Shown: piece by piece, positions 7,412 to 13,361 of the stretch | How the letters are laid out: each line of letters opens with the position of its first letter | Numbering within the stretch: position 1 is the first letter of the stretch | Assembly (NCBI GenBank): GCA_026991065.1 | Contig: JALXCG010000650.1 | Coordinates: 1 to 13,751 of the forward strand | Direction of reading: 5' to 3' | Length of the DNA: 13,751 nt | Source: JALXCG01 sp026991065 [NCBI: Gemmatimonadota bacterium] | GTDB lineage: Bacteria; GCA-2686955 | Program-made: the position numbers and the translations under genes | Notes under the pieces: model-generated | The model's input: the letters and a program-made list of their open reading frames with translations, nothing else | The model's database searches: none | What the model was told of the DNA's origin: nothing

Positions 7412-7628
7412 AAGGTTAGATTCGGCGAACCTTAGCACGTCTCGGGCGCTCCTTACCCAGCGTAAGGACACCAAACAGGTGGATTGCCAGCGAGGCGGAA
7501 GCGGTTCGGATCGGGTAGTGCTTCAGGTACGCTCCTGCTACTTGCTTGCTTTCCGAGCTGGAAGTTGATATACAAGGGTTTTCCCTTGCGCGCGTTTGGG
7601 AATGCTGTCCCGAAAGCCGGAGGTCATT
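7412..7628 (+). promoter_or_regulatory. Structured 217-nt rpsH-rplF gap: possible leader RNA
   Basis: Four inverted repeats occupy this gap. AAGGTT/AACCTT pairs at 7412-7417 with 7428-7433. A 7-bp TCCTTAC/GTAAGGA lies at 7450-7456 with 7462-7468 and a 5-nt loop. CAAGGG/CCCTTG lies at 7573-7578 with 7583-7588 around TTTT. A 7-bp stem with one G-U pair joins 7595-7601 to 7608-7614, ending 4 nt before the rplF SD. The central 100 bases show no long coding frame with family similarity. I found no tRNA-like fold and recognise no known RNA family. It could be an autoregulatory leader or processing region; the function is unknown. Confidence 0.4.
7546..7574 (+). promoter_or_regulatory. Possible weak sigma70-type promoter upstream of rplF
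   Basis: TTGCTT (7546-7551) and TATACA (7569-7574) are separated by exactly 17 bases, with 3/6 and 4/6 matches to the consensus hexamers. Transcription would start near 7580, within or next to the third hairpin of the gap, and would give rplF and the downstream genes an internal promoter. Such matches are common by chance, so this is only a candidate. Confidence 0.22.
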
Positions 7629-8165
7629 GTGTCACGTATAGGCAAAACACCAATCACGATCCCGAGCGGAGTCGAGGTCAAACTCGACGGCAGCCACTTA
7701 GTGGTTAAGGGGCCGAAAGGGTCCCTGGAGTTGGACATCCGGCCCGAGGTTCGCTTCAAGGTGGAAGACGGGACTGCGTATGTCGAGTGCGATTCGGAGG
7801 TTAAGTCCGACCGCGCTCTGCATGGCCTGACGCGCTCACTCGTAGCGAACATGGTAAAGGGCGTCAGTGAAGGATTTGTCCGTCAGCTTGAGATTCAGGG
7901 CGTCGGATATCGTGCTGAGAAGCCGAATGGCAACGAGTTTCGCTTGGCGCTTGGGTTCTCCCATCCGGTGATCTACACCATCCCGGAAGGAATTACGATC
8001 GAGGTGCCCAAGCCGACGCAGATCACGGTGCGAGGGATCGATAAGCAAAAAGTCGGTCAAGTCGCCGCAGATATTCGGCGTTTCCGTCCGCCGGAGCCTT
8101 ACAAGGGCAAGGGCGTGCGGTACGTCGATGAGCATGTTCACCGGAAGGCCGGCAAAGCCGGTTGA
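7629..8165 (+). CDS. rplF: 50S ribosomal protein L6 (uL6)
   Basis: L6 binds 23S rRNA domain VI near the sarcin-ricin loop at the base of the L7/L12 stalk. The 178-residue product has two repeated alpha/beta domains: [16 protein letters not shown] and [10 protein letters not shown] in the first; [34 protein letters not shown] and [15 protein letters not shown] in the second. The start is GTG 7629, 5 nt after GGAGG (7619-7623), giving the family N-terminus MSRIGK. An in-frame ATG 33 nt upstream lies in a hairpin and would add an unconserved segment. Confidence 0.97.
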   Translation: MSRIGKTPITIPSGVEVKLDGSHLVVKGPKGSLELDIRPEVRFKVEDGTAYVECDSEVKSDRALHGLTRSLVANMVKGVSEGFVRQLEIQGVGYRAEKPNGNEFRLALGFSHPVIYTIPEGITIEVPKPTQITVRGIDKQKVGQVAADIRRFRPPEPYKGKGVRYVDEHVHRKAGKAG

Positions 8166-8170
8166 TCCGC

Positions 8171-8205
8171 GGGGCACCGCCCCAAACCCTCTGGAGTCAA
8201 CAGAG
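8171..8205 (+). promoter_or_regulatory. Two hairpins over the rplR ribosome binding site
   Basis: GGGGC/GCCCC (8171-8175 with 8179-8183) is followed by CTCTG/CAGAG (8189-8193 with 8201-8205). The second stem-loop contains the only SD candidate of rplR, GGAG at 8193-8196: its first G is in the stem and the rest in the loop. The hairpin ends one base before ATG 8207. Folding could limit rplR initiation until the upstream ribosome opens it. Confidence 0.35.
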
Positions 8206-8206
8206 C

Positions 8207-8584
8207 ATGAGTGCGATTCGAAAAAGAACCGCTGCGAGGAGCGTGGCTCGCGCGAGGCGTCACTTTTCAGTACGCCGAAAGCTGAGCGGAACAGCCGAGC
8301 GCCCGCGCTTGGTCGTATACCGCAGCCTCAAGCATATCTATGCGCAGATCGTCGACGATCGGAGCGGGCGGACTTTGGCCGCCGCATCCACAGTCGAGGC
8401 GGACCTGCGCGATCACAGCAGCGAAAAGAAAGTCAAGCAGTCGACGCAGGTCGGCCTCCTCATCGCGAAGCGGGCGCAGGACGCCGGCATCAAAGCGGTG
8501 TGCTTCGACCGCAACGGGTACCTCTATCATGGTCGCGTGAAAGCGCTGGCGGACGCGGCTCGGGAGAACGGCCTTGAGTTCTGA
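8207..8584 (+). CDS. rplR: 50S ribosomal protein L18 (uL18)
   Basis: L18 carries 5S rRNA into the 50S subunit together with L5. The 125-residue product has a basic N-terminal tail ([20 protein letters not shown]), then [38 protein letters not shown] and the end [20 protein letters not shown], all conserved. ATG 8207 gives MSAIRKRT; the frame is open 45 nt further up, overlapping rplF, but without similarity. The 3' end overlaps rpsE by 11 nt. Confidence 0.96.
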   Translation: MSAIRKRTAARSVARARRHFSVRRKLSGTAERPRLVVYRSLKHIYAQIVDDRSGRTLAAASTVEADLRDHSSEKKVKQSTQVGLLIAKRAQDAGIKAVCFDRNGYLYHGRVKALADAARENGLEF

Positions 8585-9119
8585 AAAAAGAGGGCGTGAC
8601 CGTGATCGCCGCAACGAGGAGGCGCCAGAGTTTGCCGATCGCGTGATCGAGATGAACCGGGTGTCGAAAGTGGTGAAGGGCGGCCGTCGGTTCAGTTGGA
8701 ACGCGATTGTCACCGTGGGCGACCAGAAGGGGCGCGTCGGTGTTGGCATGGGCAAGGCGAACGAGATTGCTGAAGCGATTCGCAAGGGCCAGGAGATCGC
8801 GCGCCGAAGCATGGTTCGTATCCCGCTGAAGGCAGGTACGATCCCGCACGAAGTGATCGGGCGTTTCGGGGCCAGCCGGGTGCTTCTGAAGCCCGCCGCT
8901 CCGGGAACCGGCGTGATCGCGGGGGGGCCGGTTCGGGCAATCCTCGAGATGGCAGGCGTCTCGAATATCCTGACCAAGAGCCAGGGCTCGCGCAATGCGC
9001 ACAACGTAGTCAAGGCAACCATGGAGGGGCTTGGGTCTCTGCAGACGGTTGAGACTGTGGCGAAGCGACGGGGTTTGACGATGCGGCAGGTGTTCGGGGT
9101 AGAAGCGGGGGGTGAGTAA
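8574..9119 (+). CDS. rpsE: 30S ribosomal protein S5 (uS5), TTG start
   Basis: S5 lies in the 30S body near the decoding site and mRNA entry, where changes affect accuracy and spectinomycin response. The 181-residue product shows [19 protein letters not shown] (about 22-40), [17 protein letters not shown] and the C-terminal [19 protein letters not shown]. The start must be upstream of GTG 8643 to keep the conserved RNA-binding entry; the only upstream candidate is TTG 8574, 7 nt after GGGAG (8562-8566). This places the first 11 bases inside rplR, consistent with translational coupling. The N-terminal 20 residues are highly charged. Confidence 0.95.
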   Translation: MSSEKRGRDRDRRNEEAPEFADRVIEMNRVSKVVKGGRRFSWNAIVTVGDQKGRVGVGMGKANEIAEAIRKGQEIARRSMVRIPLKAGTIPHEVIGRFGASRVLLKPAAPGTGVIAGGPVRAILEMAGVSNILTKSQGSRNAHNVVKATMEGLGSLQTVETVAKRRGLTMRQVFGVEAGGE

Positions 9120-9301
9120 TGGCGAAGTTGCGCATCACCCAACGACGCTCAACGATCGGGCGTGTTTTTCGTCAGAAAAGGACGATGCGGGCGCTCGGAA
9201 TTCGGCGGCTACACCAGAGTGTCGAGCACGACGACACGCCAACAATTCGCGGCATGATTCAAAAAGTGATTCACCTGGTGGACGTCGAATCCATCGATTG
9301 A
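9119..9301 (+). CDS. rpmD: 50S ribosomal protein L30 (uL30)
   Basis: L30 is a small 23S rRNA-binding protein, absent from some lineages. The 60-residue product matches the family over its whole length: [14 protein letters not shown], then TMRALGIRRLHQSVEHDDTP and TIRGMIQKVIHLVDVE. Its ATG shares one base with the TAA of rpsE (TAATG), and the purine-rich GGGGGGTGAG at the end of rpsE serves as SD. Confidence 0.96.
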   Translation: MAKLRITQRRSTIGRVFRQKRTMRALGIRRLHQSVEHDDTPTIRGMIQKVIHLVDVESID

Positions 9302-9323
9302 ATCCAGGCTCCGAGGGGCAGCG

Positions 9324-9764
9324 ATGAACCTGAGTAAATTGACTCCCGCCAAGGGGGCCATCAAGAAACGTACCCGCGTTGGGCGCGGGCACTCCGCCGG
9401 CCGCGGGAAGACCTGCGGACGAGGACAAAACGGCCAGGGCTCGCGCGCGGGCAGCGGGGCGTACGTCGGCTTTGAAGGTGGTCAGATGCCCCTGCAGCGC
9501 CGCGTACCGAAGCGCGGCTTCCACAACAAGTGGCGCGTGGCTTACCGAGTGGTGAATGTTGCTTCTCTGGCTCGGCTGGAGGGAGTGGACAAAGTAACCC
9601 CGGAAGTCTTGCGTGAGCACGGGTTGGTGAAAGGGCGCGGTCCGGTCAAGGTCCTCGGCGTTGGCGAGTTGAGTCAGCGGGTCCACGTTTGCGCACACGC
9701 TTTTTCGAAGAGCGCGGTCAGCAAGATTGAGAGCGCCGGCGGTGTTGTCGAGGTGCTGCAATGA
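9324..9764 (+). CDS. rplO: 50S ribosomal protein L15 (uL15)
   Basis: L15 is a late-assembly 23S rRNA-binding protein with a long, glycine-rich, unstructured N-terminal arm. The 146-residue product begins MNLSKLTPAKGAIKKRTRVG, continues RGHSAGRGKTCGRGQNGQGS and FEGGQMPLQRRVPKRGF, and ends in the globular domain (VHVCAHAFSKSAVSKIESAG). GAGGGG at 9313-9318 is the SD for ATG 9324. Its stop overlaps the secY start (ATGA). Confidence 0.96.
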   Translation: MNLSKLTPAKGAIKKRTRVGRGHSAGRGKTCGRGQNGQGSRAGSGAYVGFEGGQMPLQRRVPKRGFHNKWRVAYRVVNVASLARLEGVDKVTPEVLREHGLVKGRGPVKVLGVGELSQRVHVCAHAFSKSAVSKIESAGGVVEVLQ

Positions 9765-11074
9765 TCGGCAGCTTCCGGGACGTCTTTAAGATTCCGGAAT
9801 TGCGCTCGCGCATCGGCTTCACGATCGCTTTGCTGGTGGTCTACCGGGTCGGGGGGCACATCCTCCTGCCCGGAGTGAACCAGGCTGTGATCGAGCAGTT
9901 CTTCGAGCAGCAAGCCGGCAACATGTTCAAGATGTATGACATGTTTGCCGGTGGGAACCTGCGACGGGCTTCGATCTTCGCCCTGGGGATTATGCCCTAT
10001 ATCAGTGCCTCTATCATCATGCAGTTGGCCACTGCCGTGGTGCCCTATTTCGAGAAGCTGCAAAAAGAGGGTGAAGAGGGACGTAAGCGCATCAACCAAT
10101 TGACACGTTATGGGACCGTTGCCCTCGGGCTGATTCAGTCAGCCGGAATCTCTCGGTCACTACCGGCGATGTTGGGCGCGGGCGCGGTAACCATGGACCC
10201 CAACGGGTTCATGCTCCTCTCCATGCTGACACTTACCGCCGGAACTGTTTTCGTAATGTGGCTCGGTGAGCAGATTACCGAGCGGGGAATTGGCAACGGG
10301 ATTTCGCTCATCATCACCATTGGGATTGTGGCGCGCTATCCGCGGGATCTGGGGAATACCCTCCAGAAACTCACGATTCCGGGCAGCGATTTTACCTATG
10401 CGCACTTGGCGATGCTGATTCTGGTGACCATTGGCATCGTCGCAGGGATCGTTGCGATTACTCAGGGGGAGCGACGAATCCCTGTGCAGTACGCGCGGCG
10501 AATGGTGGGTCGTAAGACCTACGGCGGGCAACAAACGCACATCCCTTTGAAGGTGAATACCTCAGGTGTGATGCCGATTATTTTTGCGCAATCTCTCTTG
10601 ATGGCACCTTCGATGATCGCCGGGCTTGTTCCGGGGAGTGTGCTCTCTGATACAGTGATGCGCTGGTCAGTCCCGACCAGCCCCGTGTATGTCATCTCCT
10701 ACGCGATCCTGGTGATCGGCTTCTCCTACTTTTACACGGCAATTGTCTTTAATCCGGTCGACCTGGCGGACAATATGAAGAAGTACGGCGGGTTTATTCC
10801 CGGGATCAAACCCGGTAAGAAGACTGCCGAATACATCGACCGTGTGTTGACACGGATCACTTTGCCCGGCGGCGTGTTCCTCGCATTCATCGCGATCATG
10901 CCGGCTTTCTTGGCTCAGTGGCTCAATGCTCCGATCGCCTGGCAGTTGGGAGGCACCGGCCTTCTGATTGTTGTGGGGGTAGTGCTGGACACGATGCAGC
11001 AGGTGGAGTCGCACTTGGTGATGCGAAGCTACGAGGGTTTCATGAAGAGCGGGCGCGTGCGAGGCCGGAGATAG
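9761..11074 (+). CDS. secY: Protein translocase subunit SecY
   Basis: SecY is the inner-membrane channel that exports or inserts proteins together with SecE, SecG and SecA. The 437-residue product (E. coli 443) has ten predicted membrane segments at about 16-35, 70-95, 115-133, 148-168, 179-192, 214-234, 268-290, 307-329, 368-388 and 396-412, with a plug-like stretch near 55-67 (MFKMYDMFAGG). Family motifs: ALGIMPYISASIIMQL, LGEQITERGIGNGISLI, QGERRIPVQYARR, LKVNTSGVMPIIFAQS and FIPGIKPGKKTAEYIDRVLT. Lys350 in PGIKPG occupies the place of the conserved Arg357 of E. coli SecY. ATG 9761 overlaps rplO by four bases. No adk follows. Confidence 0.97.
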   Translation: MIGSFRDVFKIPELRSRIGFTIALLVVYRVGGHILLPGVNQAVIEQFFEQQAGNMFKMYDMFAGGNLRRASIFALGIMPYISASIIMQLATAVVPYFEKLQKEGEEGRKRINQLTRYGTVALGLIQSAGISRSLPAMLGAGAVTMDPNGFMLLSMLTLTAGTVFVMWLGEQITERGIGNGISLIITIGIVARYPRDLGNTLQKLTIPGSDFTYAHLAMLILVTIGIVAGIVAITQGERRIPVQYARRMVGRKTYGGQQTHIPLKVNTSGVMPIIFAQSLLMAPSMIAGLVPGSVLSDTVMRWSVPTSPVYVISYAILVIGFSYFYTAIVFNPVDLADNMKKYGGFIPGIKPGKKTAEYIDRVLTRITLPGGVFLAFIAIMPAFLAQWLNAPIAWQLGGTGLLIVVGVVLDTMQQVESHLVMRSYEGFMKSGRVRGRR

Positions 11075-11086
11075 TGGCGATGCACC

Positions 11087-11101
11087 CGGGATTGAATCCC
11101 G
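11087..11101 (+). promoter_or_regulatory. Hairpin between secY and map
   Basis: CGGGAT (11087-11092) and ATCCCG (11096-11101) pair perfectly around TGA in the 46-nt secY-map gap. It ends 7 nt before GGAG of map and has no T-run, so it is not a standard terminator. A 14-codon frame (ATG 11080 to TGA 11124) with GGAG 9 nt upstream spans the hairpin and ends on the map start (GTGA). Confidence 0.35.
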
Positions 11102-11120
11102 CTTCATTGGAGTCGCTCTC

Positions 11121-11891
11121 GTGATTAGCCTAAAGTCTCCCCGCGAGATTGAACTGATCGGCGAGAACGCGCGCATCGTCGCAAATACACTGGCGCTCAT
11201 GCGGAAACACGCCAAGGTCGGCGTTACGACTCGTGAACTGGATCGAATCGCCGAGGACTATATCCGCAGCGAGGGCGCCGAGCCCTCCTTTCTGGGGTAC
11301 GGAAATCCGGGTTTCCCGGGTTCGATCTGTGCTTCCGTGAATGAAGCAGTGGTTCACGGGGTGCCGAACGATCGCCCACTGGAAGAGGGTGATATTCTCG
11401 GCGTGGACGTTGGAGCCAATTCCAAAGGGTTCCACGGCGACGGTGCGGTTACGATCCCCATTGGGACGATCGGACCGGTTGCGCAGCGTTTGCTAAGCAC
11501 GACTGAGCGGGCCTTGCTTGCCGGAATAGACAAGGCCAGACCGGGCGGGCGCTTGGGCGATATCTCGGCCGCGATTCAGAGTGTGGCCGAAGCGGAAGGG
11601 TTCTCCGTTGTAAGATCACTCGTGGGACACGGAATCGGACGGAATCTGCACGAGGATCCGCAGGTGCCGAATTTCGGTCGGGCGGGCAAAGGCCTGAGGC
11701 TGAAGGCCGGGATGGTTCTGGCGTTGGAGCCGATGATCAACGTCGGGCGTTACGAAGTCGAAATGCTCGACGACGAGTGGACGATTGTTACCGCGGACCG
11801 TGAGCTGTCCGCGCATTTTGAGCACACCATTGCGATCACCGTGGACGGCCCACGGATCTTGACTGTGGCGAGCCCTGAGTTTGTAGTATAG
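11121..11891 (+). CDS. map: Methionine aminopeptidase, type I
   Basis: Map removes the initiator Met from new proteins after deformylation, using two divalent metal ions. The 256-residue product is a pita-bread fold of type I length. All five metal ligands are visible: Asp96 (GVDVG), Asp107 (FHGD), His170 (VGHGIG), Glu203 (LEPM) and Glu234 (FEHT); substrate-binding His79 (VVHGVP) and His177 are also present. The start is GTG 11121 with GGAG at 11109-11112, giving [13 protein letters not shown] as in relatives. There is no N-terminal zinc-finger or SH3-binding extension. Its position between secY and infA is common. Confidence 0.97.
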   Translation: MISLKSPREIELIGENARIVANTLALMRKHAKVGVTTRELDRIAEDYIRSEGAEPSFLGYGNPGFPGSICASVNEAVVHGVPNDRPLEEGDILGVDVGANSKGFHGDGAVTIPIGTIGPVAQRLLSTTERALLAGIDKARPGGRLGDISAAIQSVAEAEGFSVVRSLVGHGIGRNLHEDPQVPNFGRAGKGLRLKAGMVLALEPMINVGRYEVEMLDDEWTIVTADRELSAHFEHTIAITVDGPRILTVASPEFVV

Positions 11892-11923
11892 TTAGGATTT
11901 TCCCAGTTTCGGAGGATAGCGTT

Positions 11924-12235
11924 ATCGGCAGGCGTGGTTATGGCGGCCGCGGGCCAAACAACAAGAAGCAGAAGGGCGCGAAGGGGCAGCAGGCGAACAC
12001 CAACAGCACCCGGCGCGTTCGGCGGGAAGGCTCGATTGAAGTTGAGGGCACGGTGATTGAGCCTCTTCCCAACACCATGTTCCGGGTGGAGCTTGAGAAC
12101 GGTCACGTAGTTCTTGCCCACATCTCCGGGAAGATGAGGATGTTTAATATCCGAATTCTGGCCGGCGATCGAGTGACTGTGGAACTCTCACCCTATGATC
12201 TCAGCCGTGGACGAATTGTCTACCGCTACAAATGA
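11924..12235 (+). CDS. infA: Translation initiation factor IF-1, predicted AUC start and N-terminal tail
   Basis: IF1 binds the 30S A site during initiation. The core is unmistakable: [37 protein letters not shown], then the end [15 protein letters not shown]. The first in-frame ATG, GTG or TTG after the upstream stop (TGA 11876-11878) is GTG 12053. Starting there would delete the conserved SIEVEG strand and give only 60 residues. Upstream, a perfect GGAGG (11911-11915) lies 8 nt before ATC 11924, which I take as the start. This predicts 103 residues: about 31 residues of basic, Gly/Asn/Gln-rich tail ([20 protein letters not shown] onward) before a 72-residue core. Loop residues after GKMR are MFN instead of the E. 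coli KNY. Start choice is inference; IF1 identity is certain. Confidence 0.85.
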   Translation: MGRRGYGGRGPNNKKQKGAKGQQANTNSTRRVRREGSIEVEGTVIEPLPNTMFRVELENGHVVLAHISGKMRMFNIRILAGDRVTVELSPYDLSRGRIVYRYK

Positions 12236-12256
12236 TGTCCCTGGAAGGAGAGAGCC

Positions 12257-12373
12257 ATGAAGGTTCGCCCATCCGTGAAGAAAATGTGCGAAAAGTGCCG
12301 AATCATCAAGCGCCGCGGTGTGGTGCGGGTGATTTGTCCTGCTAACCCCCGCCACAAGCAGCGGCAGGGGTAG
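12257..12373 (+). CDS. rpmJ: 50S ribosomal protein L36, zinc-binding form (bL36)
   Basis: L36 is the smallest ribosomal protein and helps organise 23S rRNA near the base of the stalk. The 38-residue product [20 protein letters not shown] and onward ends in the family tail PRHKQRQG. The zinc ligands are Cys11, Cys14, Cys27 and His33 (CxxC-x12-C-x5-H), as in E. coli RpmJ, so this is the zinc-containing type rather than the zinc-free paralogue. AAGGAG at 12245-12250 lies 6 nt before ATG 12257. It ends the spc block. Confidence 0.97.
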   Translation: MKVRPSVKKMCEKCRIIKRRGVVRVICPANPRHKQRQG

Positions 12374-12382
12374 TTCCTTTTT
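12346..12382 (+). terminator. Weak terminator-like hairpin at the rpmJ end
   Basis: CCCC (12346-12349) pairs with GGGG (12367-12370) and GCC (12351-12353) with GGC (12363-12365) around one C-A mismatch and a 9-nt loop. TAGTTCC and then five Ts (12378-12382) follow. The T-run starts 7 nt after the stem, so termination would be inefficient at best. The position matches the boundary of the spc and alpha operons in E. coli, where partial termination would make sense. The stem overlaps the last rpmJ codons. Confidence 0.25.
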
Positions 12383-12391
12383 GTGAAAACG

Positions 12392-12437
12392 GGTTCGCCA
12401 AGGCGAGCCAAGTCGGAAGCCGTTGCTGGTAACCGGC
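12392..12437 (+). promoter_or_regulatory. Two hairpins in the rpsM leader
   Basis: GGTTCGC (12392-12398) pairs with GCGAGCC (12403-12409), one G-U pair, around CAAG. GCTGG (12425-12429) pairs with CCGGC (12433-12437), one G-U pair, around TAA. The second ends just ahead of CGGAG (12441-12445) of rpsM. In E. coli the leader before rpsM is a pseudoknot bound by S4; I cannot match this sequence to it, so any S4 control is a hypothesis from position only. Confidence 0.4.
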
Positions 12438-12453
12438 GTACGGAGACAATACC

Positions 12454-12831
12454 GTGGCACGAATTGCCGGAGTTGATATTCCAAACAACAAGCGTGTCGA
12501 GTACGGGCTGACCTATATCTATGGGATCGGCCTGACGACCGCGCAGAAGATTCTGCAAGATACCGGAGTTGATCCGGACCGTCGCTGTCGTGATCTGACC
12601 GATGACGATGTAACTCGCATTCGGCGCTACATCGAGGCGAATCTGCGTGTCGAGGGTGCGCTGCGTACGGAAGTCGCGATGAACATCAAGCGGCTGATGG
12701 ACATTGGCTGCGTGCGGGGGCTACGGCATCGCCGTGGGCTGCCGGTGCGCGGGCAACGTACGCGCACCAACGCGAGAACCCGTAAGGGCCCGCGTCGTAC
12801 CATCGCCGGTAAGAAGAAGGCCAGGAAGTAG
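12454..12831 (+). CDS. rpsM: 30S ribosomal protein S13 (uS13)
   Basis: S13 in the 30S head forms bridges to L5 and 23S rRNA, and its tail touches P-site tRNA. The 125-residue product has [20 protein letters not shown], the helix-hairpin segment [34 protein letters not shown] and the basic tail [20 protein letters not shown]. The start is GTG 12454 with GGAG at 12442-12445. This is the first gene of the alpha block, 80 nt after rpmJ. Confidence 0.97.
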   Translation: MARIAGVDIPNNKRVEYGLTYIYGIGLTTAQKILQDTGVDPDRRCRDLTDDDVTRIRRYIEANLRVEGALRTEVAMNIKRLMDIGCVRGLRHRRGLPVRGQRTRTNARTRKGPRRTIAGKKKARK

Positions 12832-12880
12832 AGCCCAACCAGCCGCGACCGAGCATCAGAGAACGATGGCGGTAAGGGCT
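12832..12880 (+). promoter_or_regulatory. Extended stem-loop in the rpsM-rpsK gap
   Basis: Three nested pairings fill most of the 62-nt gap: AGCCC/GGGCT (12832-12836 with 12876-12880), CCGC/GCGG (12843-12846 with 12869-12872) and CATC/GATG (12854-12857 with 12865-12868, loop AGAGAAC). The outer stem ends one base before GAGGAGA (12882-12888), the rpsK SD. Each helix is short; stability needs calculation. Confidence 0.3.
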
Positions 12881-12893
12881 TGAGGAGATCCAA

Positions 12894-13289
12894 ATGGGCC
12901 GTAGAAGGTCACAGTCGAGAGCGAAAAAGAAGAACATCCAGGTCGAGGTGAATGGCATTGCGCACATCCTCGCGACTTTCAACAACACCTTGGTGACGAT
13001 TGCCGACACCCAAGGACGCGTGGTTTCCTGGTCCACCGGTGGCAAAGCCGGCTACAAGGGGTCACGGAAGAGCACACCGTTTGCCGCGCAACTAGCTGGT
13101 GAAGAGGCTTCGCGAGAAGCTTTCGAGTTGGGCATGCGGAAGGTTGAAGTCTGGGTCAAGGGACCGGGGGCGGGTCGCGAAGCTGCGATTCGATCGATTG
13201 CCGCCGGTGGGCTGGATATCAGCCAGATCAAGGATGTGACACCGATTCCCCACAACGGATGCCGGCCACCCAAGAGGCGCCGGGTCTGA
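12894..13289 (+). CDS. rpsK: 30S ribosomal protein S11 (uS11)
   Basis: S11 forms the 30S platform with S6, S18 and S21 and lies along the E-site mRNA path. The 131-residue product shows a basic N-terminus, then [60 protein letters not shown] and the nearly invariant end [18 protein letters not shown]. Asn121-Gly122 in HNG matches the site that becomes isoaspartate in E. coli S11. GAGGAGA at 12882-12888 is the SD for ATG 12894. Confidence 0.98.
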   Translation: MGRRRSQSRAKKKNIQVEVNGIAHILATFNNTLVTIADTQGRVVSWSTGGKAGYKGSRKSTPFAAQLAGEEASREAFELGMRKVEVWVKGPGAGREAAIRSIAAGGLDISQIKDVTPIPHNGCRPPKRRRV

Positions 13290-13344
13290 CCGAAGCGACG
13301 TACGTCCCACCTGCCTGAGGAAAGGGTTCCCGGGGGGTGGCACG

Positions 13345-13361
13345 CGAGCGTGAAACGCTCG
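13345..13361 (+). promoter_or_regulatory. Hairpin touching the rpsD ribosome binding site
   Basis: CGAGCG (13345-13350) and CGCTCG (13356-13361) form a perfect 6-bp stem with loop TGAAA, directly followed by AGGAG (13362-13366), the rpsD SD. The 86-nt rpsK-rpsD gap also holds the 10-bp palindrome GACGTACGTC (13297-13306) and GGAA/TTCC around AGGG (13319-13330). S4 is a known translational repressor of its own operon in several bacteria, but no known S4 site is recognised here. Confidence 0.4.

Noticed and set aside
6113-7474. A 453-codon open frame on the minus strand across rplE, rpsN and rpsH
   Set aside because: It lies opposite three clearly conserved genes, resembles no family I know, and long antisense frames arise readily in GC-rich coding DNA.
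7495-7530. GGTTCGGATC in the rpsH-rplF gap as a possible tRNA T-arm
   Set aside because: The flanking bases do not pair into a T stem, and no acceptor or anticodon arm can be drawn around it.
7484-7708. A 74-codon + frame in the rpsH-rplF gap
   Set aside because: TTG start without a clear SD, overlaps rplF in another frame, no similarity recognised.
11075-11120. Missing adk between secY and map as evidence of deletion
   Set aside because: Clusters without adk here are normal in several phyla; nothing in the gap looks like a gene remnant.
11940-12056. ATG 11940 frame of 38 codons ending in GTGA on the internal GTG of infA
   Set aside because: The overlap looks like gene coupling, but there is no good SD for ATG 11940, the product is arbitrary Arg/Ala-rich sequence, and starting IF1 at GTG 12053 would lose its conserved first strand.
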